A stretch of DNA of 64,000 bases, from the NCBI GenBank assembly GCA_040269895.1, contig CP158568.1:3008716-3072715 (forward strand), in the 5' to 3' direction. The notes beneath the pieces were generated by a model. It was not told the DNA's origin, did no database searches, and saw nothing but the letters and a program-made list of their open reading frames with translations. Position 1 is the stretch's first letter; each line of letters starts with the position of its first letter. This document shows, in pieces, positions 35,839 to 45,971 of the stretch. Position numbers and translations under genes: made by a program. This stretch comes from Ancalomicrobiaceae bacterium S20. Its GTDB lineage: Bacteria; Pseudomonadota; Alphaproteobacteria; Rhizobiales; Ancalomicrobiaceae.

Positions 35839-38801
35839 GCGGCGCGCGCCTTGGCGGCGTCCCATTCGCGCAGCGCGGCCGCGTCGCGCGGGGTCACGTC
35901 CGGATAGTCGGGATCGGTGCCGACCTCGGGCGAGATCTTCCACGAGCGGGCGCACTTGGTGCCCTCGGCCTTGCGGAACGATACCCGCACGGCGGCATCC
36001 TCGGCCGGCTCGACGAGGTCGGTACCCGGGAAGCCGTCGCCGAGCACGAAGCCCGAGGTGATGCAGACCTCGGCCATGTCGACGCCGGCGAGCGCGGCGG
36101 CGAGTTCCGGCGCGGCCGGGTCGAGGTAGACGACGGGCGCGGCCTCGAGCGAGGAGCCGATCACCTTCTCCGCGCGCTTCAGCTCGAGCGCGGCGGTGAC
36201 CGCCTTGCGCACGCGGCGCACGGTCTCCCACTTGGCGGCGAGCGCCTCGTCGCGCCATTCGGCCGGGATCTCCGGGAACTGCTCCAGATGCACCGAGCCG
36301 GCATCCGAGCCGGTGCGAACGGTCCAGGCCTCTTCGGTCGTGAACGGCAGCATCGGCGCGAGCCAGATGGTCAGGCAGTGGAACAACCGATCGACCACCT
36401 GCAAGGCCGAACGCCGGCGCACCGACGAGATCGGATCGCAGTAGAGCGCATCCTTGCGGACGTCGAAGTAGAACGCCGACAGGTCGACGACCATGAAGTT
36501 TATCAGGGCCGCGACCACGCGCTTGAAGTCGTAAGATCCGTAGCCGGCGCGCACCGTCTCGTCGAGCTCGGCGAGCTTGTGCAGCATGAGCCGGTCGAGC
36601 TCCGGCATCTGGGCAAGCGCGACCGGCGCGGCGGGATCGAAATGCGCGAGCGTGCCGAGCATCCAGCGCAGCGTGTTACGGAGCTTTCGATAGGCCTCGA
36701 CGTTGGTCTTCAGGATCTCCGGGCCGATGCGCATGTCGTCGGAATAGTCCGACGACATGACCCACAGGCGCAGGATGTCCGCGCCGGACTGCTTGATGAC
36801 GTCCTGCGGCGTCACGGTGTTGCCGAGCGACTTCGACATCTTGCGGCCCTCCTCGTCCATGACGAAGCCATGGGTGAGCAGGCTGTCGTATGGCGCGCGG
36901 CCGCGCGTGCCGCAGGACTCGATCAGCGAGGAATGGAACCAGCCGCGATGCTGGTCCGAGCCCTCGAGATACATGTCCGCCGGCCATTTCAGATCCGGCC
37001 GCTTCTCCAGCACGAAGGCGTGGGTCGAGCCCGAATCGAACCAGACGTCGAGGATGTCGCGGACCTGCTCCCACTCGGACGGCTCGGCGACCAGATCGTC
37101 GAGGAAGCGCTTCTTGGCGTCGTCCTCGAACCAGGCGTCGGCGCCCTCGGCGACGAAGGCCCAGTAGATCCGGTCGGTCAGCGCCTCGTTGCGGGCGAAG
37201 GTCGGTCCCGGCGCGAGTTCGCCGGTCTTCACATTGCGGAACACCGCGATCGGCACGCCCCAGGCGCGCTGGCGCGAGATCACCCAGTCGGGCTTGGCCT
37301 CGATCATACCGCGCAGGCGGTTCTTGCCCTGCGGCGGATAGAAGGTGGTCGCCTCGATCGCCTTCAGCGCACGGTCGCGCAAGGTGTCGCCGACGCCGTC
37401 GAGGTCACGGTCCATGTGGATGAACCACTGCGGCGTGTTGCGGAAGATGACCGGCTTCTTGGAGCGCCAGGAGTGCGGATACTGGTGTTTCAGCCGGCCG
37501 CGCGCCATCAGCGCCTTGGCCGCGGCCAGCGCCTCGATCACGGCACCATTGGCGTCGCCCTTCTCGCCCTTGTCGGTGATCACGCGTCGGCCGACGAAGC
37601 CGGGCGCGTCCTCGGTCAGGAAGCCGTCGTCGTCGACGGTGAAGGGGATGGCCGGATCGATACCGCGCGCGACCAGATGGCGCGCGTTGGCGGTCCAGAT
37701 CTCGAAGTCCTCGCGGCCGTGGCCCGGCGCGGTGTGGACGAAGCCGGTGCCGGCGTCGTCGGAGACATGGTCGCCGTCGAGCATCGGCACCTTGAAGCCG
37801 TAGCCCGCCTCGCTCAGCGGATGCGCGAGCACGACCGTCTCGAGCACGCGCGCCGGCACGTCGCGGACGCGTTCGAAGGCCTCCACCTTGGCGGCCTTCA
37901 TCACATCGGCCGCAAGCCGATCGGCGAGCACGACGCGGTCGCCGACCGCGGCCCAGTTGCCCTCCGGCGCCGCGGTCACCGCGTAGAGGCCGTAGGCCAC
38001 CTTCGAGGAATAGCTGACCGCGCGGTTGCCGGGGATGGTCCAGGGCGTGGTGGTCCAGATCACGACGCTCGCGTCGAGCAAGTCCGCGACATGGTCCTCG
38101 ACCTCGCCCTCGGCATGCATGACTGGGAACTTCGCGAAGATCGTGTCCGACTGATAGTCGTGGTACTCGATCTCGGCCTCGGCCAGCGCGGTCTTCTCGA
38201 CCACCGACCACATCACCGGCTTGGAACCGCGATAGAGCTGGCCGGAAAGCGCGAATTTCTGCAGTTCGCGCGCGATCACCGCCTCGGCCTCATAGGCCAT
38301 GGTCGTGTAGGGATGCGCGAAGTCGCCGATCACGCCGAGGCGCTGGAACTCGGCCGACTGCACGCCGATCCAGTGTTCGGCGAACTGGCGGCACTCCTTG
38401 CGGAACTCGACGACCGGCACCTCGTCCTTGTTCTTGCCCTTGGCGCGATACTGTTCCTCGATCTTCCATTCGATCGGCAGGCCGTGGCAGTCCCAGCCCG
38501 GCACGTAGTTCGAATCGAAGCCCTGCATCTGCTTCAGGCGCGTGATCACATCCTTGAGGATCTTGTTCAGCGCGTGGCCGAGGTGCAGGTTGCCGTTGGC
38601 GTAGGGCGGGCCGTCGTGCAGCACGAACTTCGGTCGGCCGGCGGCGCTCGCGCGCAGGCGCTGGTAGAGGCCCTGGGCCTCCCAGCGCGCGACGATCTGC
38701 GGCTCCTTCTCGGGCAGGCCGGCGCGCATCGCAAAATCGGTCTTCGGCAGGAACAGCGTCTCGGAATAGTCGCGCGCCGTCTTGTCGGTGGTGTCGGTCA
38801 T
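35835..38801 (-). CDS. ileS: Isoleucyl-tRNA synthetase
   Basis: A 988-residue class I aminoacyl-tRNA synthetase. The HIGH motif appears as [11 protein letters not shown] (about residue 73), the editing (CP1) domain includes [17 protein letters not shown], and the KMSKS loop is [10 protein letters not shown]. The C terminus has a single Cys pair remnant ([10 protein letters not shown]), so the zinc-finger tail found in some bacterial IleRS is missing. The ORF is open 15 codons further upstream, but [13 protein letters not shown] at 38801 is the natural start. lspA follows with a four-base overlap. Confidence 0.97.
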   Translation of the reverse strand: MTDTTDKTARDYSETLFLPKTDFAMRAGLPEKEPQIVARWEAQGLYQRLRASAAGRPKFVLHDGPPYANGNLHLGHALNKILKDVITRLKQMQGFDSNYVPGWDCHGLPIEWKIEEQYRAKGKNKDEVPVVEFRKECRQFAEHWIGVQSAEFQRLGVIGDFAHPYTTMAYEAEAVIARELQKFALSGQLYRGSKPVMWSVVEKTALAEAEIEYHDYQSDTIFAKFPVMHAEGEVEDHVADLLDASVVIWTTTPWTIPGNRAVSYSSKVAYGLYAVTAAPEGNWAAVGDRVVLADRLAADVMKAAKVEAFERVRDVPARVLETVVLAHPLSEAGYGFKVPMLDGDHVSDDAGTGFVHTAPGHGREDFEIWTANARHLVARGIDPAIPFTVDDDGFLTEDAPGFVGRRVITDKGEKGDANGAVIEALAAAKALMARGRLKHQYPHSWRSKKPVIFRNTPQWFIHMDRDLDGVGDTLRDRALKAIEATTFYPPQGKNRLRGMIEAKPDWVISRQRAWGVPIAVFRNVKTGELAPGPTFARNEALTDRIYWAFVAEGADAWFEDDAKKRFLDDLVAEPSEWEQVRDILDVWFDSGSTHAFVLEKRPDLKWPADMYLEGSDQHRGWFHSSLIESCGTRGRAPYDSLLTHGFVMDEEGRKMSKSLGNTVTPQDVIKQSGADILRLWVMSSDYSDDMRIGPEILKTNVEAYRKLRNTLRWMLGTLAHFDPAAPVALAQMPELDRLMLHKLAELDETVRAGYGSYDFKRVVAALINFMVVDLSAFYFDVRKDALYCDPISSVRRRSALQVVDRLFHCLTIWLAPMLPFTTEEAWTVRTGSDAGSVHLEQFPEIPAEWRDEALAAKWETVRRVRKAVTAALELKRAEKVIGSSLEAAPVVYLDPAAPELAAALAGVDMAEVCITSGFVLGDGFPGTDLVEPAEDAAVRVSFRKAEGTKCARSWKISPEVGTDPDYPDVTPRDAAALREWDAAKARAA

Positions 38802-39155
38802 GGCTCGATCTTCAGCTGGAACGCGTGCGGCGCGATCAGCCGGCACGCGAGGATGAAAAGAGGATAGGGATCGCTGGCGAAGCGCGAGGCCGATGCGGGT
38901 GATCGGCCGTCGGCGGAAAGAGACGTCCCGGACCTCCGGGGCGCGCGTGCGTCAGGCCGCGCGGCCCATCTCGGAGGCCGGGCCCGTAATTCGCCCCGTG
39001 GTGCGCATCGTCTCCGGGGCCCCTATCAGGGCCGCAACGTCTCGCCGATCGGTCATGGCGCCGGTTCTAACAGGTCGCCCCCGGTCGGGGAAGAGCGGGA
39101 AACGCCGCGCAGAGACGCATCGGCGCCTGATGCCGGGCCAAAGCGAGGCCGGGGC
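38802..39155. other. Region between the DMT permease gene and ileS
   Basis: About 350 bases upstream of ileS without a convincing gene. No T-box or tRNA-like structure was recognised. A 34-codon minus-strand ORF (38955-39059) is present but has no clear ribosome-binding site. Confidence 0.4.
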
Positions 39156-40091
39156 TCAGGGAGCCTTCCGCACCCGTTCGCGATGGACGATGTAGAGGCC
39201 GGAGCCGACGATCAGCGCGATGCCGATCCAGGTCGTCCAGGCCGGGACGTCGTGGAAGATCAGGTAGCCGGCGATCGAGCCGACGACGATCTCCAGATAG
39301 CCGAACGGCGCCAGCACCGTGACCGGCGCGCGCTCGAAGGCCATCAGGATGAAGCCGTGCGACACGAAGGACAGGACACCCATGCCGAGCAGCAGCATCA
39401 GCTCGAAGGCCCCCGGCACGATCGCGACCTGATTGGCGATCCCGAGCGTCGAGGTGATCGCCAGCACCACGCCGATGAACAGTGTGCCTGACAGGCCGGT
39501 CACGAACTGCGCGCCGATCATGGTGCCGAAGCCGGCGAGGACGCGCGTCATCACGTGATAGAGCGCGAAGCTGCAAGCCGAGCCGAGCGGGAACAACGCC
39601 GCCCAGCCGAAGATCTGGAAGCTCGGGCGCACGATGATCAGCGAGCCGAGGAAGCCGACGCCGCAGGCGGTCCAGCGCCGCCAGCCGACCTTCTCGCCGA
39701 ACAGCGGCACCGACAGCGCGGTCAGGATCATCGGCTCGACGAAGGCGATCGCCAGCGCGTCGGTGATCGGCATCACCTTGAGGCCGGTGAAGAACAGGAT
39801 CGACGACATCGCCAGGAACGCGCCGCGCGCGAAATGGTGGCCGAGGCGCGGCGGCACAAGCTCGCGCAGGCGCCCGAGCGCGACGGCGACGATCAGAACG
39901 ACGACCATCTGGGCGACGAAACGACCGAAGGCGACCTCGATCGTCGGCAGCGTCGCGGCGAGGTATTTCGCCACGACGTCCATCATCGGGGCGAACACCA
40001 TGCCGCCGACCATGAAGGCCATGCCGGCGCCGATCGCCGGATGGCTATGGCCTGCGCTCGTCTTGCTGCCGTCGGCGGGCGTGCTGGTCAC
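39156..40091 (-). CDS. EamA/DMT-superfamily transporter
   Basis: A 311-residue inner-membrane permease with ten predicted helices in two EamA repeats, as in drug/metabolite transporters (RhaT/YdcZ group). The first repeat holds FGRFVAQMVVVLIV and FVEPMILTALSVPLFGEKVG, a typical DMT signature. The second ends in PAWTTWIGIALIVGSGLYI. The start is GTG at 40091, which overlaps the ribF stop by four bases (GTGA), so translation is coupled to ribF. The substrate is unknown. Coupling with ribF invites, but does not prove, a link to flavin or riboflavin transport. Confidence 0.88.
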   Translation of the reverse strand: MTSTPADGSKTSAGHSHPAIGAGMAFMVGGMVFAPMMDVVAKYLAATLPTIEVAFGRFVAQMVVVLIVAVALGRLRELVPPRLGHHFARGAFLAMSSILFFTGLKVMPITDALAIAFVEPMILTALSVPLFGEKVGWRRWTACGVGFLGSLIIVRPSFQIFGWAALFPLGSACSFALYHVMTRVLAGFGTMIGAQFVTGLSGTLFIGVVLAITSTLGIANQVAIVPGAFELMLLLGMGVLSFVSHGFILMAFERAPVTVLAPFGYLEIVVGSIAGYLIFHDVPAWTTWIGIALIVGSGLYIVHRERVRKAP

Positions 40092-41092
40092 GGCAGGTCG
40101 GCGAGCGCGCGGTCGAGCGCCGTCCCCGGATCGAGCGTGGCGAGCAGCGTGCGCGCCTCGGCCTTGTCGAGTTCCATCTGGGCGACGAGCGCATCGACCG
40201 ACGGGAAACGGGCCTCCGGCCGGAGATAGGAGACGAAGCCGACGCGGGCGGTCTTGCCGTAGAGGTCGCCGCGGAAATCGAACAGGTAGGTCTCGAGCAG
40301 CGGCGGGCCGTCGTCGAACTGCGGGCGGCGGCCGTAGTTGGCGACGCCGTGGTGCGTCACGCCGTCGACCGAGAAGGTCACGGCATAGACGCCATGGGCG
40401 AGCCGGCAATCGGCGTCGAGCCGCATGTTGGCGGTCGGAAAGCCGAGGTCGCGGCCGCGCTTGTCGCCATGGATCACCTCGGCCTCGACGAACCAGCGAT
40501 AGCCGAGCAGGCCGTTGGCGAGACCGAGCTCGCGGCCGGCGAGCGCGTCGCGGATACGGCTCGACGAGACGGTCGCGCCGCCCTCGTCGGAGAAGGCCTC
40601 GACGATCTGCACGGGGAAGCCGTTGATGAGCCCGGCCTCCGACAGATAGATCGGCGAGCCGCCGCGGCCCTTGCCGAAGTGGAAGTCCCAGCCGACCACC
40701 GCACCCGCGATGCCGAGCCGCTCGACCAGGATCTCGGCGACGAAGGTCTCGGCCGTCTTCTCCGCGAAGGTGCGGTCGAAGGGCACCACGACGATGCCGT
40801 CGAGACCGAGCGCGCGCATGAGCCGGGCCTTGGCGTGTGGCGGCGTCAGGCGGAAGATGTGGCTGTCGGGCCGGAATACCGAGCGCGGATGCGGCTCGAA
40901 GGTCATGGCATAGGCCGGAAGGCCCTTGTCATGCGCATGATCGCGCGCGGCGGCGAGAACGGCCTGATGACCGCGATGGGCACCATCGAAATTGCCGATC
41001 GCGACGATGCCGCCGCTGAGCGCGGCGGGGAAGTCCTCCAGCCGCTCGACGACGTGGAAGGGGCGAACGGCGGACGGCTCGGCGGGAATCAT
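40088..41092 (-). CDS. ribF: Bifunctional riboflavin kinase / FAD synthetase RibF
   Basis: A 334-residue enzyme that converts riboflavin to FMN and then to FAD. The N-terminal nucleotidyltransferase domain has AIGNFDGAHRGHQ (an HIGH-like motif), FEPHPRSVF, VGWDFHFGKGRGG and VSSSRIRDAL. The C-terminal flavokinase domain starts with GRDLGFPTANM and has GVANYGRRPQFDD, LETYLFDF. Length is standard. It lies upstream of and overlaps the DMT permease gene. Confidence 0.95.
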   Translation of the reverse strand: MIPAEPSAVRPFHVVERLEDFPAALSGGIVAIGNFDGAHRGHQAVLAAARDHAHDKGLPAYAMTFEPHPRSVFRPDSHIFRLTPPHAKARLMRALGLDGIVVVPFDRTFAEKTAETFVAEILVERLGIAGAVVGWDFHFGKGRGGSPIYLSEAGLINGFPVQIVEAFSDEGGATVSSSRIRDALAGRELGLANGLLGYRWFVEAEVIHGDKRGRDLGFPTANMRLDADCRLAHGVYAVTFSVDGVTHHGVANYGRRPQFDDGPPLLETYLFDFRGDLYGKTARVGFVSYLRPEARFPSVDALVAQMELDKAEARTLLATLDPGTALDRALADLP

Positions 41093-41317
41093 GTCGCGGC
41101 GGATCTCGGAGGCGGATCTCGGGGAGCTATGGCAAGGCCCGGTGACGCGACGCTGACGCGCGGCCCCCGAGCGCGCGGACCCTGCCCCGCCGGCCGGGTC
41201 CGGTCAAGATCGCGCAGCGCAGGATGATCCGATGCACGGGTTCGGGATCGCCGAGGAGAGATCCGGCCACCTCGACGCAACCGGCCGACGGAGCGCCGGT
41301 CGTGATCCGCGCTACGT

Positions 41318-41806
41318 TCAGGCCGCCTCGGTCTTCGCGGGCTGGCCGGGGGCCGGTTCGGGCGCGCGCTCCTTCGGGCGGCCCGGCACCATGACCGTCG
41401 CCTCGCCGTCGAGCACGACCTGGCCGTCGACGCTCGCCTCGCAGTGGAGACGGCAGCGGCGGCCCTTCTCGACCAGCTCGACGACCTCGACCGACACGAC
41501 AACGACATCGCCGATCTTGACCGGCGCCTTGAAGCTCAGCGTTTGCGACATGTAGACGGCGCCGGGACCGGGCAGCCGGGTGCCGAGCACGGCCGAGATC
41601 AGGCTCGCGGTATAGAGCCCGTGCGCGATGCGCTGGCCGAAGCGGGTCTTGGCCGCATAGACGTCGCAGAGATGGATCGGGTTGTCGTCGCCCGAGACCT
41701 GCGCGAAGCCGACCACGTCGGATTCCATCACGGTCTTCATGATGGTCTCGCGCATGCCGAGCGCGAGATCTTCGAAGAAATAGGACGTCAGCACCGGCAT
41801 CGCCAT
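41318..41806 (-). CDS. MaoC family hot-dog dehydratase
   Basis: A 162-residue single-domain (R)-specific enoyl-CoA hydratase-like protein. The catalytic hydratase-2 motif is present as SGDDNPIHLCDVYA (Asp and His), with hot-dog fold segments RFGQRIAHGLYTASLISAVLG and LSFKAPVKIGDVV. It probably hydrates trans-2-enoyl-CoA, possibly to supply (R)-3-hydroxyacyl-CoA for polyester synthesis, although no PHA synthase gene lies in the window. The ATG at 41806 follows an AGAGAGG box. Its C-terminal 20 residues are Pro/Ala rich. It lies alone downstream of a long empty region. Confidence 0.87.
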   Translation of the reverse strand: MAMPVLTSYFFEDLALGMRETIMKTVMESDVVGFAQVSGDDNPIHLCDVYAAKTRFGQRIAHGLYTASLISAVLGTRLPGPGAVYMSQTLSFKAPVKIGDVVVVSVEVVELVEKGRRCRLHCEASVDGQVVLDGEATVMVPGRPKERAPEPAPGQPAKTEAA

Positions 41807-42312
41807 CGGCGGCCTCTCTTTCCCGGCGCGGGCCGGACCGGAACCGCGGTTCACTCGCCGGCCGTCGGCGCTCGCGCCAATTCATGATCTCTTGCGGATC
41901 GGGCGCGTCGGATGCGCCGGTCTCGACAAGTCCGGCCATTGCTCCCGAGCCGATCCGCATCGTGGAACCAAGCTGACCATCGCTTCATCCCGCTGGCAAG
42001 CGCACCTTCGTCTAGGGCGGCGCGACCAAAAGAAGCGCTCGTCGTGCGGGCGAAACGGAAGCGCCGGTCCCGCCTGCCGCGCGAACCAGCGAGCCCGATC
42101 AGAGCGGATCCACTGGATTTCCGGGCAAGAAACGACGCAACGGGAGGCCGCGAAACAAGACGTTCCGCCATTAACGAAAATTTTTGAAGCTCCAGTCTAT
42201 GTTGGTCTACGGGCAAGGGAGTGACGTCGATGGGACGGTCGTCTCACGCCTCCAGTTGAGTTCGGACGCGACATCGCCAGGGTACGTCGCAGCCTAGTTC
42301 GGAGTAGACCTG
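41807..42312. other. Long intergenic region before cheY
   Basis: About 500 bases between the divergent MaoC and cheY genes. Plus-strand ORFs are present (for example 41912-42187) but have no family-like features and no ribosome-binding site. The AT-richer part around 42165-42215 probably holds the cheY promoter. No RNA gene recognised. Confidence 0.4.
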
Positions 42313-42696
42313 ATGGCGCTCGATCTTTCGATGCCGATTCTCGTGGTCGACGACTACAAGACCATGATCCGCATCATTCGGAATCTTCTGAAGCAGCTCG
42401 GTTTCGAGGACGTCGACGAGGCCTCTGATGGCACCGAGGCGCTCGGCAAGATGAAGGACCGTCGCTACGGTCTCGTCATCTCGGACTGGAACATGGAGCC
42501 GATGACCGGCTACGAGCTCCTCAAGCACGTGCGCGCCGATCCGGGCCTGACCAAGACGCCGTTCATCATGGTGACGGCCGAATCCAAGACCGAGAACGTG
42601 ATCGCCGCCAAGAAGGCCGGCGTGAACAACTACATCGTCAAGCCGTTCAACGCGCAGACGCTGAAGGGCAAGATCGAAGCCGTGTTCAGCGACTGA
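42313..42696 (+). CDS. cheY: CheY-like single-domain response regulator
   Basis: A 127-residue receiver domain without an output domain. It carries the acidic pair in ILVVDDYKT (Asp13-Asp14), the phospho-acceptor Asp in VISDWNMEPMTGYELL, the switch Thr in MVTAES, and the conserved Lys in YIVKPFN. It is very similar in pattern to chemotaxis CheY. GGAG lies ahead of the ATG. cheZ follows on the same strand after 190 bases, which supports a phosphorylation/dephosphorylation pair controlling a motor or another target. No flagellar or receptor genes are near. Confidence 0.92.
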   Translation: MALDLSMPILVVDDYKTMIRIIRNLLKQLGFEDVDEASDGTEALGKMKDRRYGLVISDWNMEPMTGYELLKHVRADPGLTKTPFIMVTAESKTENVIAAKKAGVNNYIVKPFNAQTLKGKIEAVFSD

Positions 42697-42886
42697 ACCG
42701 GCCACGACGCGACCACCGGAGCCGATCTCGGCTCCGGCACTGGCGCGGAGATCCGATCGCAAGGCAGCCGGCGCGCCCTCTCCCTTTCTTCGACGGTCGC
42801 GCGCCCGCACTCCGCCGACGCGCGGAGATCGGCCGACGCCGATCGGAACCGAAGAACACCTCCGCCAAAACCCCGGGAGAGATCCG

Positions 42887-43561
42887 ATGGCTCAGCCCAA
42901 CGCCGAGCAGCTTTCGCACATCGTCGAGTTCCTCAAGCGCGAGCGGCATGACATGTCGCTGCAGGACGTGATGGAACTCGCCGAGAAGATGGCGCTGACC
43001 CTCGACGAGTCGGTCTCGACCGTCGACACTCTCCTCCATGACGAACTGAAGTCGATCGCCGGCGAGATCGCCAATCTCAAGCACGAGATCGGCACGATCC
43101 GGCCCGACCACGTCCGCTTCGACAAGATCCCCGAGGCCGGGCTCGAACTCGACGCCGTGGTCGAGGCGACCGAGAGCGCGACCCATACGATCATGGAATC
43201 GGCCGAGAAGATCATGGCGGCCGACGCCGCCGATCCGGTCGCCTACAAGACCATGGTCGACCAGGAGATCATCACGATCTTCGAGGCCTGCACCTTCCAG
43301 GACATCACCGGCCAGCGCATCCGCAAGGTCGTGCGCACGCTGTCGTGGATCGAGGATCGCGTCGCGATGCTCGCCCAGAAGCTCAAGATGGCCGGTGCCA
43401 AGATCGAAGACGAGCCGGCCGAGGAGACCGAGGACGAGCGGCGCATGCGCGAGCTCATCCTGCACGGTCCGCAGCTCGCCGGCGAAGGCGTCAGCCAGAA
43501 TTTCGTCGATGACGTGTTCTCGTCGTCGGATCAGGACGACATCGACAAGCTGTTCTCCTGA
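42887..43561 (+). CDS. cheZ: CheZ-type protein phosphatase
   Basis: A 224-residue all-helical phosphatase of CheY~P. The active-site motif ACTFQDITGQRIRKV has Asp139 and Gln143, equivalent to Asp143 and Gln147 of the E. coli protein. The C-terminal peptide DQDDIDKLFS corresponds to the short helix that tethers CheZ to CheY. The long amphipathic helices fit a four-helix-bundle dimer. It starts behind a GGGAGAG box and ends at a strong two-way terminator. A second gene with the same motifs lies at 60751-61455. Confidence 0.9.
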   Translation: MAQPNAEQLSHIVEFLKRERHDMSLQDVMELAEKMALTLDESVSTVDTLLHDELKSIAGEIANLKHEIGTIRPDHVRFDKIPEAGLELDAVVEATESATHTIMESAEKIMAADAADPVAYKTMVDQEIITIFEACTFQDITGQRIRKVVRTLSWIEDRVAMLAQKLKMAGAKIEDEPAEETEDERRMRELILHGPQLAGEGVSQNFVDDVFSSSDQDDIDKLFS

Positions 43562-43585
43562 CCGCATCCGATCAGGCCGAAGAAT

Positions 43586-43618
43586 AAAAAGGCGGGCGCG
43601 CGAGCGGCCCGCCTTTTT
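43586..43618. terminator. Bidirectional terminator between cheZ and the EAL gene
   Basis: A perfect 12-bp inverted repeat (43586-43597 with 43607-43618) with five A at one end and five T at the other, so it can terminate transcription from both convergent genes. Confidence 0.9.
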
Positions 43619-43711
43619 CGTTCGGCTCTCGCCGATCGTGCGGAATACGCGGTCAGCGCGTCCCGGCCGGTCGCAGCGACGCGCGGCGGCCCTCACCGCC
43701 GCCGGGCGCCT

Positions 43712-45367
43712 TCAGCGACGGACGGGCGTCGCCGCGCCCGCTGTCGCCCCGACCGGTCTCGGCCCGCCCGCTCTCGGCCCGACCAGCGTCGGCCTTCGGG
43801 CCTCGCCCCGACCGGCATCCCCACGCCCACCCTCGCCCCTGGCGGGAGCCGAGATCTCTGGCGGACGCGTGCCCGGCTCGGGCAGGCCGGCGCCGAAAGT
43901 CTCCGGGCGCACGGGGCGCGGCGGCGAGAACAGGAAGCCCTGGCCGTAGCCGATGCCGAAATCGAGGATGTCGACGACCTGGCTCTCGGTCTCGACGTGA
44001 TCGGCGATCAGGTCGATCCCGAAGCGCTGGAAATAGTTGGCGAGATCGGCCGGGTGAATGTCGGTGCCGAGCTCCTCCGAGCGGGTCAGCAGCCGATCCG
44101 AGCTGATCTTGGCATAGCGGAAGCCACGCTCGAACAGGTTCTGGAAGCTGATCTTCAGGTCGGTGATCTGGTCGAGCGAGAAGCGGAAGCCAAGATCGTA
44201 GAGCCCTTTGAGCGCCTCGAACTCGATCGGCCCCATGGAGCGGACCGAGCGCTGGGCGAACTCGAAGATCAGCATGTCGGCGAGGTTGCGGTTCTGCTCC
44301 AGGAAACCGACGAAGTCCTTGAAGAAGGAGGCGTCGGCGAGGCTGGTCGTCGACAGATTGACGAAGATGCCGATGTCGCGCGTGCGCTGCGACAGGCGCC
44401 GCAGCAGCTGCACCGAGCGCAGCAGGATCTGATTGTCGAGCGGCGCGACGAGGCCGCTCATCTCGGCGAGCGGCAGATAGTCGGACGGGTAGATCGTCTC
44501 GCCGTCTTCGGCGCGGAGCCGTGTCAGCGCCTCGTAGAAGCGCACCTTGCGCTGCGGCAGCGTCACGATCGGCTGCAGGTGCACATCGATGCGGTTCTGA
44601 TCGATCGCGCGGCGGACCAAATCGAGGAAGGCGCGCTCGTCGAGGTGGGTGAAGCGCTTCGGCACCAGATTTTCGCGCGGCGCCGCAGCCGGCGCGACCT
44701 GTGGCGCCAGCGGCACCGCCGCGGCACCGATCGCGTCGGCGCGCCGCGGCGGCTGCACGGCGGGCGCCGCCTGCGGCTGGCCGACATAGCCGTCCGGCGC
44801 GAACACCAGCGGCGCCGAGGCCGGCGCCGGCACCCAGCCCTGTTGCGGCGGCGGCGCGAAGGCCGGCTGCGCGATCGGCTGAGGCACGGGCTGGGGCACG
44901 GGTTGCGGCATCGGCGCGGGCTGTGGCGCGTATTGCGGCGCATAGGCCTGCGGGACCGGCCGCGCGGTGATGTCGCCGAGACGCATCTCCAGATCCGCAA
45001 CCGTCTCGACGACCTGCTTGACCAGCCCGCCGATCACCTCGACCTCGGCCGCCAGCGGCTCGATCTCGTCGCGGGCCCGGCGCGGCATGCCGTTTTCGCC
45101 GGCCGAGACACGGCGCTCGAGCGCGATGACATCCTCGCTCAGACGCTGGAGATATTCGCCGATGCGCGTGACCTCCTGGGCCAGTTCGTCGCGCTGGCGC
45201 CGCCGCGAGGTCTCGCGGTGGATCAGGTAGAGCACCCCGACCAGCGCCGCGATCGACAGCACCGTCCCGACCATCGACGCGTCGAATTGCAGGCGCAGGA
45301 TGACGCCCAGCGAAATCGCCACGACGAGGATGCACAGGAAGATGAAGACGTCGGCGAAGCGGCGCAT
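43712..45367 (-). CDS. Membrane-anchored protein with degenerate EAL domain
   Basis: A 551-residue protein. Two N-terminal helices (about 5-26 and 32-50) anchor it. A coiled-coil-like stretch (55-130) and a Pro/Ala/Gln-rich linker (about 135-235, with PQPVPQPVPQPIAQP) lead to an EAL domain (about 245-485). YEAL (279-281), Asn337 and the QG of GYGQGFLF are kept. The key metal motif LDDFGTG is LDQITDL (398-404), and the KID and AEGVE motifs are also altered (AKISS, ADHVE). I infer a c-di-GMP receptor or scaffold instead of a phosphodiesterase. A basic, Gly/Arg-rich tail ends the protein. It converges on cheYZ across a shared terminator. Confidence 0.87.
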   Translation of the reverse strand: MRRFADVFIFLCILVVAISLGVILRLQFDASMVGTVLSIAALVGVLYLIHRETSRRRQRDELAQEVTRIGEYLQRLSEDVIALERRVSAGENGMPRRARDEIEPLAAEVEVIGGLVKQVVETVADLEMRLGDITARPVPQAYAPQYAPQPAPMPQPVPQPVPQPIAQPAFAPPPQQGWVPAPASAPLVFAPDGYVGQPQAAPAVQPPRRADAIGAAAVPLAPQVAPAAAPRENLVPKRFTHLDERAFLDLVRRAIDQNRIDVHLQPIVTLPQRKVRFYEALTRLRAEDGETIYPSDYLPLAEMSGLVAPLDNQILLRSVQLLRRLSQRTRDIGIFVNLSTTSLADASFFKDFVGFLEQNRNLADMLIFEFAQRSVRSMGPIEFEALKGLYDLGFRFSLDQITDLKISFQNLFERGFRYAKISSDRLLTRSEELGTDIHPADLANYFQRFGIDLIADHVETESQVVDILDFGIGYGQGFLFSPPRPVRPETFGAGLPEPGTRPPEISAPARGEGGRGDAGRGEARRPTLVGPRAGGPRPVGATAGAATPVRR

Positions 45368-45679
45368 CTAGCGGGTCCGTGACCGGGTCCCCACGCGCCC
45401 GGCCGTCTCGAAGGTGCCCGCACTATGCGTGATTCACCGATTCGAGGCCAAGGGCGGCAAAGCGTAAACTCCGGGTAAATCGCTCCGCCCTCGTGTTTTT
45501 CCGTGGATCACCGCGCGAGGTGCCAGCGGGTGGCGACCGCGATCCGCGGCGGACGCGAGACGGCCATCTGGCTTTTTGCGTGGTTGACGCCGCCTGCGGC
45601 CCCATATGCTCTGACGACGACCGAACGGCGGGGCGGACGAAGCCGCCGCCCCCGCAAGGACCGAGACGAGGAGAGGCCG
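45368..45679. other. Divergent intergenic region EAL gene / metallochaperone gene
   Basis: About 310 bases that should hold two promoters. Clear -35/-10 boxes could not be fixed by eye. GAGGAGAGG at its end is the ribosome-binding site of the metallochaperone gene. Confidence 0.4.
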
Positions 45680-45874
45680 ATGATCGCGATCGATGTCGAA
45701 GGCATGACCTGCATGGGCTGCGTGAAGAGCGTCAAGAACGCGCTCGCCAAGGCCGATCCCGCCGCCACCGTCGGCGTGAATCTCGAGACCGGGCGTGTCG
45801 AGATCGAGAGCGCCGTGCCGCGCGCGGCGCTGGTCGAGGCGATCGAGAACGCCGGCTACGACGTGAAAGCCTGA
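45680..45874 (+). CDS. Heavy-metal-associated (HMA) copper chaperone, CopZ-like
   Basis: A 64-residue ferredoxin-like HMA domain that starts MIAIDVEGMTCMGCVKSV, with the metal-binding CxxC (GMTCMGC) on the first loop, and ends NAGYDVKA. Such proteins carry Cu(I) in the cytoplasm to P-type ATPases. No copper ATPase or CueR-type regulator is near, so the partner is elsewhere. The frame is open from 45503, but the strong GAGGAGAGG box and the family start fix ATG 45680. The next gene on the same strand is ndvA, 97 bases on, probably unrelated in function. Confidence 0.92.
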   Translation: MIAIDVEGMTCMGCVKSVKNALAKADPAATVGVNLETGRVEIESAVPRAALVEAIENAGYDVKA

Positions 45875-45971
45875 TCGGCGCAGCGCTCCGGACCGCGACG
45901 CATCCCGATTGCCTTCCGCTACGGCGGAGCTTAATCGATGAGCGTCGTCGTCGCCGGAGCCCGCGCGTCCC

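Noticed and set aside
36288..38867. A plus-strand ORF of 859 codons
   Set aside because: It is the antisense shadow of ileS, and its sequence is Arg/His/Asp-rich without protein-like motifs. High GC makes such shadows common.
38955..39059. A 34-codon minus-strand ORF upstream of ileS (MTDRRDVAALIGAPET...)
   Set aside because: It might be a leader peptide, but there is no clear ribosome-binding site, no Ile-rich stretch and no attenuator, so it is not claimed.
41912..42187. ORFs in the gap before cheY
   Set aside because: No ribosome-binding site, Arg-rich, and no known domain.
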